Shown: piece by piece, positions 24,409 through 33,732 of the stretch
How positions within the stretch are numbered: position 1 is the stretch's first letter
How the letters are laid out: each line of letters opens with the position of its first letter
Assembly: GCA_021295715.1 (NCBI GenBank)
Contig: JAGWBV010000003.1
Span: forward strand, 139,043 to 203,042
Length of the DNA stretch: 64,000 nt
Reading direction: 5' to 3'
Origin: Candidatus Poribacteria bacterium
Lineage (GTDB): Bacteria > Poribacteria > WGA-4E > WGA-3G
Program-made: the position numbers and the translations under genes
The notes under the pieces: generated by a model
Told to the model about the DNA's origin: nothing
What the model saw: only the letters and a program-made list of their open reading frames with translations
Databases searched by the model: none

Positions 24409-27306
24409 CTACCACTGTTCTTCAAGAGGAATGTGGAACATCCTGCCATGTCGGGTGGCAATGTAAAGTTTGTGATTGCTGACGACAAGAGAACCAACTT
24501 CATCTGGAACACTTGGAGAAATCTGATACCATCTTCCACGGTCATCCAAACGATAGACCCCCGTATTACCCGCACCATAAACGTTTGTGTGGTCGACGGC
24601 GAATCTATCTATGACGGGACGCTCACCCATTGCATCGGTGAGCACACGCCAGTGTTCGCCGTTCTGTGAAGCCAAAACACCTTCATCCGTTGCGACATAA
24701 ACCCTTGATCCTGCAAAAATTATTTCCTTGAAACGGGTAAAGCGAAGCGGAAGGATTGGTGTAACATCTTTCCAACTGTTCCCTTCATCAAGTGATTGAA
24801 ACAACTTACCGTCCTGTTTCCCGACGTAGACGGTTTCCTCCGAGGCGGCTAATTCAAAGCTTTTACCAATTCCATAATCAAGCGTGCTATCGGTGTCTAC
24901 GAATCCCGTGTCTGTCCATTCCGAGTCGTCGGGCTTCCACCTGAAGAGTCGGTGCTTCCATTCGGCGTAGAACATCTGTCCACTGACTGCGAACCCACCA
25001 ACGCCGCTATAGTCTTTAACCAAGGACGCTACTCCTGCTGGAAAGTCCTCATTTTCTTCATTATTATCTGACAAAAGTTCCTGTTTGAATTCTTCTGTCC
25101 ATGCCTCTAACTCAATAGACGAGAATTCCCGTTCAAAAGTGGGTCCCCCTTGAACCGGGACAAATGTGTTGTCACCTGCAGATAATTGAAAAAGGCGTAG
25201 GTTGTCGTTTCCGGGGGCGATTCCATAAAGAACGTCGCCAACAGTTTCTAAGTGTGAAGCGAGAGAAAAATGCAGCGGAGAAACCTCTTCTCCTATCCCT
25301 TCAAGCGCGTGCTTATCCGAATCAATTCCAACGGTTTCCCACACCTCCCCCCCGTCAACTGACTGAACGAGTCCCCTATCGGTCCGTGCATAAAGTCTAT
25401 TGTTGATTGCGACGAGATCCTGTATTGTTGTTTCCATTATCCCGTTCGTAAATGGATGCCATGATTTGCCGCCATCAGTTGTGCGATGAATACCAAATGA
25501 ACCACCCTTGTAAAAAGTATTCTTGTCTGCCGTTACAACCCCTTGTGGTAAAAGCGTTTCGCCAGTGTTCGTCAGAACTACCGCACCAAGTGCTGCACTC
25601 CGAAAGGGGGATCCATTTCCGTGCGTTATTTCAGTCCACGATGCCCCTAAGTCAATTGAGTGGAAAACCCTCTCTAAACTTGGACTGTCCGTGATGTGTA
25701 TCTGTACTGCAATATTTTCGATTGATTGGGAAAACTTCCATCTTGCTGGCTCAGGTCCCGCTACAACATAGAGATTATTTTCAAAAACGGTTAGAGACAG
25801 GATGGCTTGCTCGGATGGATGGACGGGTAATCGCTCCCATACATCTGAATTGAGGCGGTAGAGCCCCTTGTTTGTGCCAGCAAACACCGTGTTTTTAACC
25901 GCAGTTGCTGCATAAACATTTTCGACTGTGAGTCCATACTCCAAGGGATCCCAGTGGACACCAGCATCTGTGGATCGGAAAATGCCTTTCGTTTGAAGGG
26001 CGAGATACATTATAGGACGTGGTTGTGAGTTATGCGCGCCTGTTTCATTCATGATGATAAGTCCAACGGCATGTCCCGCTGGTCGGGAGCAAAAGACCTT
26101 CCACGTTTCACCATTATTCGTTGAAGCGAATATTTTATCGGTGGAAACAATATAGAGGGTGTCCCCAAACTCAGCCATCGGCATCCGGAACTGCCCCATT
26201 GGTATACTCGTGTTGATGAGTGTCCATGCGGTTGCGTCCGGTGCCAATCTATAGATACCTGTCGGTGCCGCCGCGTAGAGTGTGCTTGTAGATGCAACAA
26301 AGATATCGAACACATTACCCCCGTGAGGTCCGTTGGTTCGTGTCCATTGCGAATTATCGAACTTCGCGGAATTCTCCTGCGTATTGGATGCCAAAACCGT
26401 CTCGGTCATTTGTTGACCCAGACCCCAGTTTTCGCTCGGCGTAACGGCACGACCAACTTGATTCTGAACAGTAGGCTTTGAATCAATGTTGCGCACAAGA
26501 GGCGCGTCAATAATCTCAATCGTGGACTCAGATTGTGCCTCTAAACTGTAAGGTTTCTGAAAACGGGTCATGTATTGATTGCTCACACCCAGCAGCAGTA
26601 TAACCAAGACGGCAGTCGCCCCAAAAGCCGTCCATGGGAGTAGCGGTTTCCCAATAGGAGGCGGTGTCGGCTTCAGGTCAGCGACTTGCCGCATGATGTT
26701 CTCGATCAAATGCGTAGGTAATAACACACCACCAAGGACATCTTGAACCAAGAGTTCTTCTTTTTCTTGCAAGCGCTTTCTTGCCCGGTGCAGGCGACTA
26801 TGAATCGTTTTCACGGACACACCCAAGAATTTACCAATTTCCTTCGCGTTCATTTCGCCGAGGTAGTAGAGCGTAACAACCGTGCGTTCGCTCTCTGGCA
26901 GTCTGGATAGGAGTCTTTTGACGATTTCACTACGGCGTTCAATGGCTTCTGTCTCACGTTCTCCCGATATATAATGGCCATAGGAGTATTTTTCTACTTC
27001 TTCCGCACGTGTTCCTTCCAGCGATTGCAAAGTAGGCTTTTTCTTTCGTATCCAATTGATACAGAGCCGATTTGCGATGACATAGAGCCATCCGGCAAAC
27101 TGATCGTGATTCTTGAGCGTTGAGAGTTTTTTGTACGCTTTGAGGAAGGTGTCTTGCGTAATCTCTTCGGCATAGTGAAAATCGCCAATCTTCCGCCATG
27201 CAAGGGCGTGGACACTCTTTCGGTATTTTTGAACCAAGGTGCTGAATGCCGCGTCGTCGCCCGATAAGGTGCTGCGTATGAGTTGAACATCATTTTCTTT
27301 TTCCAT
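24409..27306 (-). CDS. ECF sigma factor fused through a membrane helix to a BNR-like beta-propeller (copy 1)
   Basis: A 965-residue single chain. Residues 6-185 are a complete ECF sigma factor: region 2 (FSTLVQKYRKSVHALAW, then DFHYAEEITQDTFLKAYKKL and WLYVIANRLCINWIR) and region 4 (LPESERTVVTLYYLGEM, then AKEIGKFLGVSVKTIHSRLH). Residues 222-241 form one membrane helix (LLPWTAFGATAVLVILLLG). A stalk (about 250-325) leads to a long propeller with repeated GIFRSTDAGVHWDPL-type Asp-box motifs of the BNR/sortilin or Ycf48 group. The sigma domain should be cytoplasmic and the propeller outside. No separate anti-sigma gene is adjacent. Start ATG 27306 follows GGAG. Role as signal-controlled transcription factor is inferred. 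Confidence 0.9.
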   Translation of the reverse strand: MEKENDVQLIRSTLSGDDAAFSTLVQKYRKSVHALAWRKIGDFHYAEEITQDTFLKAYKKLSTLKNHDQFAGWLYVIANRLCINWIRKKKPTLQSLEGTRAEEVEKYSYGHYISGERETEAIERRSEIVKRLLSRLPESERTVVTLYYLGEMNAKEIGKFLGVSVKTIHSRLHRARKRLQEKEELLVQDVLGGVLLPTHLIENIMRQVADLKPTPPPIGKPLLPWTAFGATAVLVILLLGVSNQYMTRFQKPYSLEAQSESTIEIIDAPLVRNIDSKPTVQNQVGRAVTPSENWGLGQQMTETVLASNTQENSAKFDNSQWTRTNGPHGGNVFDIFVASTSTLYAAAPTGIYRLAPDATAWTLINTSIPMGQFRMPMAEFGDTLYIVSTDKIFASTNNGETWKVFCSRPAGHAVGLIIMNETGAHNSQPRPIMYLALQTKGIFRSTDAGVHWDPLEYGLTVENVYAATAVKNTVFAGTNKGLYRLNSDVWERLPVHPSEQAILSLTVFENNLYVVAGPEPARWKFSQSIENIAVQIHITDSPSLERVFHSIDLGASWTEITHGNGSPFRSAALGAVVLTNTGETLLPQGVVTADKNTFYKGGSFGIHRTTDGGKSWHPFTNGIMETTIQDLVAINNRLYARTDRGLVQSVDGGEVWETVGIDSDKHALEGIGEEVSPLHFSLASHLETVGDVLYGIAPGNDNLRLFQLSAGDNTFVPVQGGPTFEREFSSIELEAWTEEFKQELLSDNNEENEDFPAGVASLVKDYSGVGGFAVSGQMFYAEWKHRLFRWKPDDSEWTDTGFVDTDSTLDYGIGKSFELAASEETVYVGKQDGKLFQSLDEGNSWKDVTPILPLRFTRFKEIIFAGSRVYVATDEGVLASQNGEHWRVLTDAMGERPVIDRFAVDHTNVYGAGNTGVYRLDDRGRWYQISPSVPDEVGSLVVSNHKLYIATRHGRMFHIPLEEQW

Positions 27307-27370
27307 TAGGATTCTCCATGATAATGAATAGTTTAGTCGCCCTGAACATCCGCAAGCTAACGATCTCCAC

Positions 27371-28744
27371 TCAAATATCTGTCCAGAAAAACTTCAAAAA
27401 CGCCACGGTTGTTAACACTACAGCAAAAAAACAGAGCAGCAAAACATCCACTGTAGACCGGCGCAATGTCTCGCCTAAGGAAGTTAAGATCACATTTGGG
27501 GGTGGCGCGATTTTTTCCTCACTTGACTGAGATGGATTCATACGAGCTGCCATTTGTGCTATCTGTGCAAAGGGATCATCTGAAATATGAGTGAAGTAAT
27601 CCGTATTGAGTTGGGCATAGTAGGAGTCGCCGGTTTGAAAGTAGGTATCCCTTTTTAACTTTCCTGTCTGTGTTAAGTTCATGACGAGAAAAGTTAAGGA
27701 AGATGTCGGCGTGATTCGGGAAAGTGTCTCGCCCATGGACTCTTGTCTCGCCTTCTCACGTTGATATGCCCTGTCAATTTTGTTCGCTTGATTCTCGAAT
27801 TTCAGTCGATATTCCGTCTCAATAGGTTCGCGGAGTTCTCGCAAATTGTCCTCGCCATCGGGTCTTATCTCAAGGCGGCCTCCTGCGGCTTCCATAATTT
27901 TTTTTGTAATCTTCTCATCCTTCTCTGCATTGAGATTATTGCGAATTGCCGTCTTTTCCATATAGACACTCTGCGCTGTTCGAGCGGGTGTGATAAGCTT
28001 AGCGGTAACAAAACCAGCGCGTGGTGCGATCAACACGGCAAGTACCCAGACGGTGAAAGCGACGATGAGAACTGTTTTGGAATCGTCCAGATAGGTAGAG
28101 ATCACCGTTCCTATCGAAAAAAACACCGCAATATAGAGCAGCGAAGCTCCGGTGAGGCTGAGTACCCGTGGAAAAACGTCGGACTCACCCAACGGGAACC
28201 CCTGCCAGACAAGCACGAGTAAACCGAATAGAAATGCGACTAAGAACGGCCACCGATCAATTTGCTCCATAGAAAGAGGTCACGCGGTAATGCATTTGCT
28301 AAGGTAATTCGCAGTGTCCCGGCTTCCCTTTCCCCGGCAACGGCATCAAATGTAAACAGGAGCGCGAGCAGACTGAAAACAGTGCTGACGACAAACAGAA
28401 AGTCAAGGTGTCCTAAAGCATAAGAGAGCGGCGCCTCCGCCAGTGTTGTTGAACCCCGTCGGACACCATTACGGGTCATTCCAAGATAGGTGGGGAGTGC
28501 TTCCTCTAACCCGTTCGCGAAGACGCTCAACGGCGTTGGGTTAATGGGCATTTGGCGGTGCCTCTTTCGCTTCAGCACTCGAACGTTTAACTGCCTCCTG
28601 ATAGTCTACTCGATTCTGGCGATAGTGTCGATAATTGATAGAAAGTGTGAGTGGGATGAGCAGGACACACATCAAAAGGAGCGCGACAAATCGGACGCTC
28701 AGAATATGATGCATTATCTCTTTTTGAATTAAGGTTATTAACAT
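27371..28744 (-). pseudogene. ABC-2-type permease, broken in two places
   Basis: Comparison with the intact paralogue at 30004-31446 shows one former gene now in three frames. The first part (MLITLIQKEIMHHILSVRF to EAKEAPPNAH) ends near 28541. The second (NPTPLSVFANGLEEALP to WSKLIGG) ends near 28243. The third starts at RWPFLVAFLFGLLVLVWQ. About 20 codons are missing at the first junction and about six (YLVFTL in the paralogue) at the second, each with a change of frame. Deletions of this size are not typical sequencing errors, so this is probably a decayed gene. Its promoter motif (28792-28826) is retained, and the sigma-propeller gene follows 65 bases downstream. Confidence 0.8.
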
Positions 28745-28791
28745 TAAAGTGTCTCCATTTCCAAATCGCGGTATGATACGCTTCAATTATT

Positions 28792-28826
28792 TAAAGACAC
28801 AATTTTAGCGGCAAAACTTGCATAAT
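28792..28826 (-). promoter_or_regulatory. island bipartite promoter-like motif, copy a
   Basis: Minus strand: ATTATGCA, 17 bases, TGTGTCTTTA. It ends 48 bases upstream of the start of the decayed permease gene (28744). Same architecture as the six other copies. Confidence 0.65.
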
Positions 28827-28848
28827 CTGAAAAAACCAAAATTTTAAC

Positions 28849-28975
28849 AGGACTTACGCACTGCGAAATGAATTGCACTACTACGAACCATGCGCCTTTT
28901 GAGAAACAGGCATCCTTCAAAGGATAACCCTTACGTTTGTAGTGATGCGATTTATCGCATCAATGCGTAAGTCCT
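28849..28975. mobile_element. MITE-like element with 12-base terminal inverted repeats
   Basis: AGGACTTACGCA (28849-28860) and its exact complement TGCGTAAGTCCT (28964-28975) bound 127 bases without coding capacity. An internal hairpin GATGCGA-TTTA-TCGCATC lies near its right end. No clear target-site duplication is visible. Confidence 0.6.
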
Positions 28976-29080
28976 ATTTAAGCTAAAGGTTAATCAAAGA
29001 CATTCAATTTTCCATTTATGGATTATGGACACGCCCCTCAATCTCCCCGCAAGCAGGGGAGGCGAGAGGTAGGTGTCTAC

Positions 29081-29926
29081 TTAATTGTAAACTTTACTAT
29101 AAAACGCCTTTCGCTTAATATTGCCCCACGTCATAGTGACCTTATCCTTCAGAGAAACCGCGAGCAAGGGACCCCGCATCGCGGTTCTGATTTCATCCTC
29201 GCTGAGCACACGACTCCATATCGCGACTTCATCGATGGAACCGCCTTCAAAGGCATACTGTGGCTTATTCTTCACACAGCCAATCCGCAAATCCTCCTTA
29301 TTCGTGCCTTTGAAGTTGACGTTTTCGTTTAAAGTTTGGACTATAGATTCTCCGTCAAGATAGATTTTCACGCCATTATCCCCCACAGTCCCCACAATGT
29401 GATGCCACTTTCTATCCTTCATTGTATTATTAACCAGGATCATTTGCTGGTGTTGAAGTTCACCCGTTCCCAATACTATGCCAATACCGGAGCCATCCTC
29501 GAACCATCCGGCACCGCCAATATCCTTTTCATCGTAGACTGCCATACCGTATGCACTATGGCGATCTTTGCTACGAATCCCTTTATCGAACCATTGGGAA
29601 GAACGCCCCTTCCAATTCTCGTGATACACCCATGCCATCATCGTTATATCATCGTCGATTTTCAATTTATGGGAATCTGGGATATTCACACAATCTTCAG
29701 TCTCACGAGTGATACGGATTGCCTTCCCATATTTACCCATGACAAATTGCGTATTTTCGATAACCTTAGCATCCAGACCGTTGCCGGATTCATCAAGAAT
29801 TTGCTTGTCCTTAACGTTGTCAAACGTAAAGTAAACAACAAGTCCTTTAGTGAGATCTGCTGTAGTGTATCTTGCTGTGATAAGTATCAGAACAAATAAT
29901 ATAAATTGGAGAAATACATGTCTCAT
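29081..29926 (-). CDS. secreted LamG protein with C-terminal WG tag
   Basis: A 281-residue exported protein. ATG 29926 is preceded by GGGAGGAC and begins a signal peptide (MRHVFLQFILFVLILITARY). The LamG domain covers almost all of the rest: LVVYFTFDNVKDKQILDESG, WHHIVGTVGDNGVKIYLDGE and GGSIDEVAIWSRVLSEDEI are its opening, centre and closing strands. The end (AVSLKDKVTMTWGNIK) is the shared tag with 11 additional residues. It lies 77 bases downstream of the intact permease gene and probably shares its transcript. Confidence 0.87.
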   Translation of the reverse strand: MRHVFLQFILFVLILITARYTTADLTKGLVVYFTFDNVKDKQILDESGNGLDAKVIENTQFVMGKYGKAIRITRETEDCVNIPDSHKLKIDDDITMMAWVYHENWKGRSSQWFDKGIRSKDRHSAYGMAVYDEKDIGGAGWFEDGSGIGIVLGTGELQHQQMILVNNTMKDRKWHHIVGTVGDNGVKIYLDGESIVQTLNENVNFKGTNKEDLRIGCVKNKPQYAFEGGSIDEVAIWSRVLSEDEIRTAMRGPLLAVSLKDKVTMTWGNIKRKAFYSKVYN

Positions 29927-30003
29927 TTTTGTCCTCCCATAGTAGAATAGTGTTTGCAAGCACTTGGATCCATCCACAATTTTCAAACTCTGACGGTTTT
30001 CGT

Positions 30004-31446
30004 TCAAATATCTGTGCGGAAGAATTTCAGAAACGCCACGGTTGCAAACCCACCTGCGAAGAAGCAGAGCAACAGCAAATCCAGGGCGGCATGTTGGAGT
30101 GTCTCCTCTAAGCTCAATTCCGCGAGCGACGGGGGTGGCATCGGGTCCGAGATTTCTTCATGAATAAGAGCCGCTTCTGACATTTTGCTGAACATCTCCG
30201 TATCGAGTGTCTCGTAGTAGCGGGTCCCAGTTTGGAAGTAGGTATTTCTTTTCGCCTGACCGGTGTGCGTAGCATCCGTCGCCAGAAAGATGAAGGAAGC
30301 CGTAGGCGTGATTCGGGAAAAGTTTATGCCGATTGCATCTTGGTGTTTTCTTTCCTGTTGGTAACGCCTGTCAAGTTGCGTCGCGAGGTCTCGGTATTTC
30401 AACCGGGCTTCCTCTTCAAGAGGTGCCATCTCCTCATTCATTTTGTCAACGAATTCTTCATCTAACCTAAAGAAGCCCGTCGTTTTCTCCCCCTGTAGGG
30501 CATTCGCATTAGATTCCTGTATCATTCTACCCATAATTTCGCCTCTTTTCGCTTCGAGGGAAAGCCGCATTTCTGCACGCCTCGCTGTCTTTTCCCTGTA
30601 GACGCTTTCCGCTGTTGTTGAAGTCGGCGCGACGATTTGCGCTGCGAGAAACCCAACACGTGGCAAAATTAGGACAGCGAACACCCAGATGGTAAAGGCA
30701 ACGATGAGTGCTGTCTTGGAACTGTCGAAATAAATCGAGATCACCGCCCCCATTGCAAAAAAGACAGCTATGTAGAGCAGTGAGACAAGGGCAAGGCAAA
30801 GGACGCGCGGAAAGATGTCCGGTTCAGCCAACGGGAACCCCTGCCAGACCAGCACAAGTAAGCCGATAATTAATGAGATTAAGAACGGAAGGGTGAAGAC
30901 GAGGTATCCACCGATGAGTTTGCTCCACAAAAAGATATCACGTGGCAGCGCGTTGGCGAGCGTTATCCGAAGTGTTCCTGCTTCTCTTTCGCCTGCGACT
31001 GCATCAAATGTAAACAGGAGCGCGAGCAGACTAAAGACAGTGCTGACAACGAATACAAAGTCGAGATGACCTAAAAGAAAAGCGATTGGCGCGGTAGACA
31101 GTGCCGCTTCCCCACGCTTTATCCCATTGCGTGTCATTCCGAGGGAATTCGGAAGGGCGGATTCTAAACCGGTCGCAAACACACTCAAAGGTGTGGGCTT
31201 AAGTATCAGTTTGGAAACCTCAAGATTCGGATCTGTCGTCTTTCTCTGTTTCCAAGGTTGTTCCGCCGGGTCCTTATTCTTTTCCTTTTCGACGGCTTCT
31301 TGATAGTCAACTTGGCGGTGGAGGTAACGACGGTAATTGATATGGAAGTTGAGCGGAATGAGCAGGACACACATCAAAAGGAGCGCGACAAATCGGGCAC
31401 TCAGGATATGATGCATTATCTCTTTCTGAATCAGTGTTATTAACAT
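30004..31446 (-). CDS. ABC-2-type transporter permease with a large extracytoplasmic loop
   Basis: A 480-residue membrane protein. ATG 31446 gives MLITLIQKEIMHHILSARF, the usual cytoplasmic start of ABC-2 permeases of the GldF/NosY kind. The first membrane helix is followed by a soluble loop, then FVFVVSTVFSLLALLFTFDA and AVAGEREAGTLRITLANALP, the coupling-helix block. A second big loop of about 150 charged residues precedes the last helix (LLLLCFFAGGFATVAFLKFF). No ABC ATPase gene is present in the window, so the partner must be encoded elsewhere. Its closest relative is the decayed copy at 27371-28744. Confidence 0.82.
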   Translation of the reverse strand: MLITLIQKEIMHHILSARFVALLLMCVLLIPLNFHINYRRYLHRQVDYQEAVEKEKNKDPAEQPWKQRKTTDPNLEVSKLILKPTPLSVFATGLESALPNSLGMTRNGIKRGEAALSTAPIAFLLGHLDFVFVVSTVFSLLALLFTFDAVAGEREAGTLRITLANALPRDIFLWSKLIGGYLVFTLPFLISLIIGLLVLVWQGFPLAEPDIFPRVLCLALVSLLYIAVFFAMGAVISIYFDSSKTALIVAFTIWVFAVLILPRVGFLAAQIVAPTSTTAESVYREKTARRAEMRLSLEAKRGEIMGRMIQESNANALQGEKTTGFFRLDEEFVDKMNEEMAPLEEEARLKYRDLATQLDRRYQQERKHQDAIGINFSRITPTASFIFLATDATHTGQAKRNTYFQTGTRYYETLDTEMFSKMSEAALIHEEISDPMPPPSLAELSLEETLQHAALDLLLLCFFAGGFATVAFLKFFRTDI

Positions 31447-32149
31447 TAAAGGACCCCTCATTGACTTGATTGGTATCGGGTAACAATTTTTGGACGATTC
31501 TTTGTTCAATAACACACTGCCGTTTATGAAAGGTTCCTAAGCGGACGTAGCAAACACCCATCCTATTCCATCAAAATGCTGTTGTTTTCACCCAGAATAA
31601 CTGTGCTGTCACAATATTTAGGGTGACATTGTTTCGCGCCACATCTCAAATTGTAGCAGATAGAATTCAAAGCGTAAATCCATCTGAACGTGATCCACGA
31701 TCTCTTTCAATTACTAAAGACACAATTTTGAGGCGAAAACTTGCATAATTTGAAAAAATGTAAAAAATTAGCAGTCGGTAGCCGGGATTCGGATATCCCT
31801 ACTATATAGTTGCGAGTTACCAGTTGTGAGGAATTCCCTAACTCCCTTATTAGAGGGTGTGAGCGTCGCGACCAAGAGGTCGCTCCTATAGAAGATAGTG
31901 TTGGTGGTGGTGATTAGATGCAGGAGGTGGGAGGATTACCGGGCTTATGCCGTAAATTAACGGTTGGCGGTACAAATAGGCTTCAGTGGTTGGTCGTCGA
32001 GATTGTCTGAATTGGGATTTATAGGATTGAAGGAAAGGGCGAACATGGTGTCGCCCCTCCATTGCTAAATTCTGACACATCCGCGCTATATCCGAGCCTT
32101 GATTATAGGGTCGGGATCGAACAGGTATTGTCAACAAGGTTTGGTGCGA
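31447..32149. other. 700-base gene-free region
   Basis: It contains promoter motif copy b (31715-31749), a GATATCCCTACTATATAG repeat remnant near 31775-31805 and a REP-like palindrome at 31861-31896 (GTCGCGACCAAGAGGTCGCT). The block from about 31670 to 31775 is similar over 100 bases to 38887-38990, upstream of the protease gene. No open frame with a plausible ribosome-binding site was found. Confidence 0.5.
31715..31749 (-). promoter_or_regulatory. island bipartite promoter-like motif, copy b
   Basis: Minus strand: ATTATGCA, 17 bases, TGTGTCTTTA. It is 269 bases upstream of the permease start at 31446, further than the other copies, so a long leader or a lost small gene is implied. Confidence 0.55.
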
Positions 32150-32575
32150 TTACTCGTCCGGCGGATCCTCTGGGGGTTCGGGAAGGTCTCGGACGATTGC
32201 CTCTATTATTATTTGGACCGGTGGATCAGCCACACCTTCTGGAAGTTCGGGTGGATTGGGTGGTTCTATTATTATTCTGAGCGGTGGATCAGCCTCAGCT
32301 TCTGGGGGTTCAGGCGGTTTGGGAAGATCTCGGACGATTGCTTCTATGATCGCTTCTATTTCTGGGTCTACGACTACCTCTGGAGGTGCTATGACTCGTA
32401 CCGGTGGTTCAACCATAACTTCCGGAGGTACTACTAACGGATCCGCCACAACTGACGACTCATTTTTCTCGGCGGATTGGCTTGTATCCATCGAGAGGTT
32501 GGGTGCTACAGGGTTTGAACCGCTTCCACAACTGAGCAGAGCGATCAGAGTCGTGAGTAAAACTAAGTACTTCAT
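32150..32575 (-). CDS. proline-rich acidic lipoprotein
   Basis: No family is recognised. ATG 32575, preceded by AAGGAAAG, begins MKYLVLLTTLIALLSCGSGS, a lipoprotein signal with lipobox LLSC. The mature part (about 120 residues) is low-complexity and built from repeats of Pro, Glu, Asp and Val such as DPPLRIIIEPPNPPELPEG, with the block IIEAIVRDLPEPPE or a variant occurring twice. It is likely an extended, unfolded spacer or wall-spanning tail. Conservation of the signal supports a real gene; the repeats suggest rapid change. It is between the PD40 protein and the permease genes. Confidence 0.65.
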   Translation of the reverse strand: MKYLVLLTTLIALLSCGSGSNPVAPNLSMDTSQSAEKNESSVVADPLVVPPEVMVEPPVRVIAPPEVVVDPEIEAIIEAIVRDLPKPPEPPEAEADPPLRIIIEPPNPPELPEGVADPPVQIIIEAIVRDLPEPPEDPPDE

Positions 32576-32672
32576 GATACTTTCCTTCATTGATAGGTGT
32601 TTTTCCATTACTTCAATCCGTTCCTTCGTAGGTGGGACTTCAGGGGTTAGTGTGGATTCTTGTGTGACTGTA

Positions 32673-33677
32673 TTACTCGTTCATTTGCTTGAGTCTCCCC
32701 CAGAGAGTTGTCTGTTTCTCTGTACTCGGTGAGACGGGAAATGCAGTCTCTGGCACCCATGCTGGCATCGGTTGTAGCGGTAACCCATTGACGATTTCAT
32801 GGGGTTCACCGGCATTCCCTTTAGCCTTGACGATATGGATGGTACATTTGCTATAGACTTCAGCGATGGGGACGCGTACACCCGGTGGGGGCAGATTCAC
32901 TATCTTTTTCACAGAATAGGCGATCCACTCACCATCGGGAGACCATGCTGGATGTGTCGCCGACGACAATGCCCCAACCTGCGTTAGTTTTTGTGGATTG
33001 TTTCTATTCGTATCAATGACACGAATGTTTATGCCATCTTCAAATAGATTCCCAGCCGCAAAGGCGATCTGTTTGCTATTTAGGGACCATGTGCCTCCAG
33101 ACGATGTGGACACATCTTGTTTCAGCTGTTTCCGACCTCTTCCATCGGCGGTCATTATATACAGGGCGGTACGTCTGCCATGAGTGGCGGTAAAGGCGAT
33201 CCATTGACTGTCTGGAGACCAACCCGGCCTCCAGTTATTACCTTGGTTTGTCAACCGTCTAACGTTTGAACCGTCGGTATCCATTCTATAGACATCCAGA
33301 TACTCTCCTGCTCGATCCGAGACAAAGGCGATCCATTTTCCATTTGGTGACCACGCGGGTCTCAGATTTCTGCCCTCATGGTTTGTTAACCGACGAGATG
33401 TCTTATTTTGGACGTCCATCACATAGATATTGGGAGTGCCTTCGTGATTGGATTGATAGGCGACATACCGTCCATCGGGAGACCATGAGAGCGAACCCAT
33501 ATTAGGCACGTCCGTTTTAATACGACGGATAATATTGCCAGTAGTATCTGCCCAGTGTATTTCAGCCGTTCCTGCTTGCTCAACGACATAGGAAAGCACT
33601 GGACCCTGAGCGGCTTGTAAACTGCTACTGAGCAGGAATGCGATACAGAATGCGATACAGGTTCGCGTGTATTTCAT
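32673..33677 (-). CDS. secreted PD40 (TolB-like) beta-propeller with C-terminal WG tag
   Basis: A 334-residue exported protein with signal peptide MKYTRTCIAFCIAFLLSSSL (cleaved near QAAQ). Six PD40 motifs follow, each containing a WSPDGRYVAYQSN-like strand: SWSPDGRYVAYQSN, AWSPNGKWIAFVSD, GWSPDSQWIAFTAT, TWSLNSKQIAFAAG and AWSPDGEWIAYSV. This is the TolB-type propeller used in protein binding in the periplasm or on the surface. It closes with VSPSTEKQTTLWGRLK, the shared tag. Together with the gene at 58604 it is one of two such PD40-tag proteins in the window. It follows the sigma-propeller gene 55 bases downstream. Confidence 0.88.
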   Translation of the reverse strand: MKYTRTCIAFCIAFLLSSSLQAAQGPVLSYVVEQAGTAEIHWADTTGNIIRRIKTDVPNMGSLSWSPDGRYVAYQSNHEGTPNIYVMDVQNKTSRRLTNHEGRNLRPAWSPNGKWIAFVSDRAGEYLDVYRMDTDGSNVRRLTNQGNNWRPGWSPDSQWIAFTATHGRRTALYIMTADGRGRKQLKQDVSTSSGGTWSLNSKQIAFAAGNLFEDGINIRVIDTNRNNPQKLTQVGALSSATHPAWSPDGEWIAYSVKKIVNLPPPGVRVPIAEVYSKCTIHIVKAKGNAGEPHEIVNGLPLQPMPAWVPETAFPVSPSTEKQTTLWGRLKQMNE

Positions 33678-33732
33678 TTCAGAATGGCTCCTTTATTTTC
33701 CTTAGATATCTAACGCTGTTGGGAAACTGAAT

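Larger units (their letters stand above)
28745..29080. other. gene-free gap with promoter motif and a MITE-like element
   Basis: Contains the island promoter motif (28792-28826) and a small inverted-repeat element (28849-28975), both listed separately. The rest shows no gene. Confidence 0.6.

Noticed and set aside
32256..32732. Long plus-strand frame rich in Gly/Ser (SGGSASASGGSGG)
   Set aside because: It is the antisense shadow of the proline-rich lipoprotein gene; no ribosome-binding site, and the minus-strand frame has a real lipoprotein signal.
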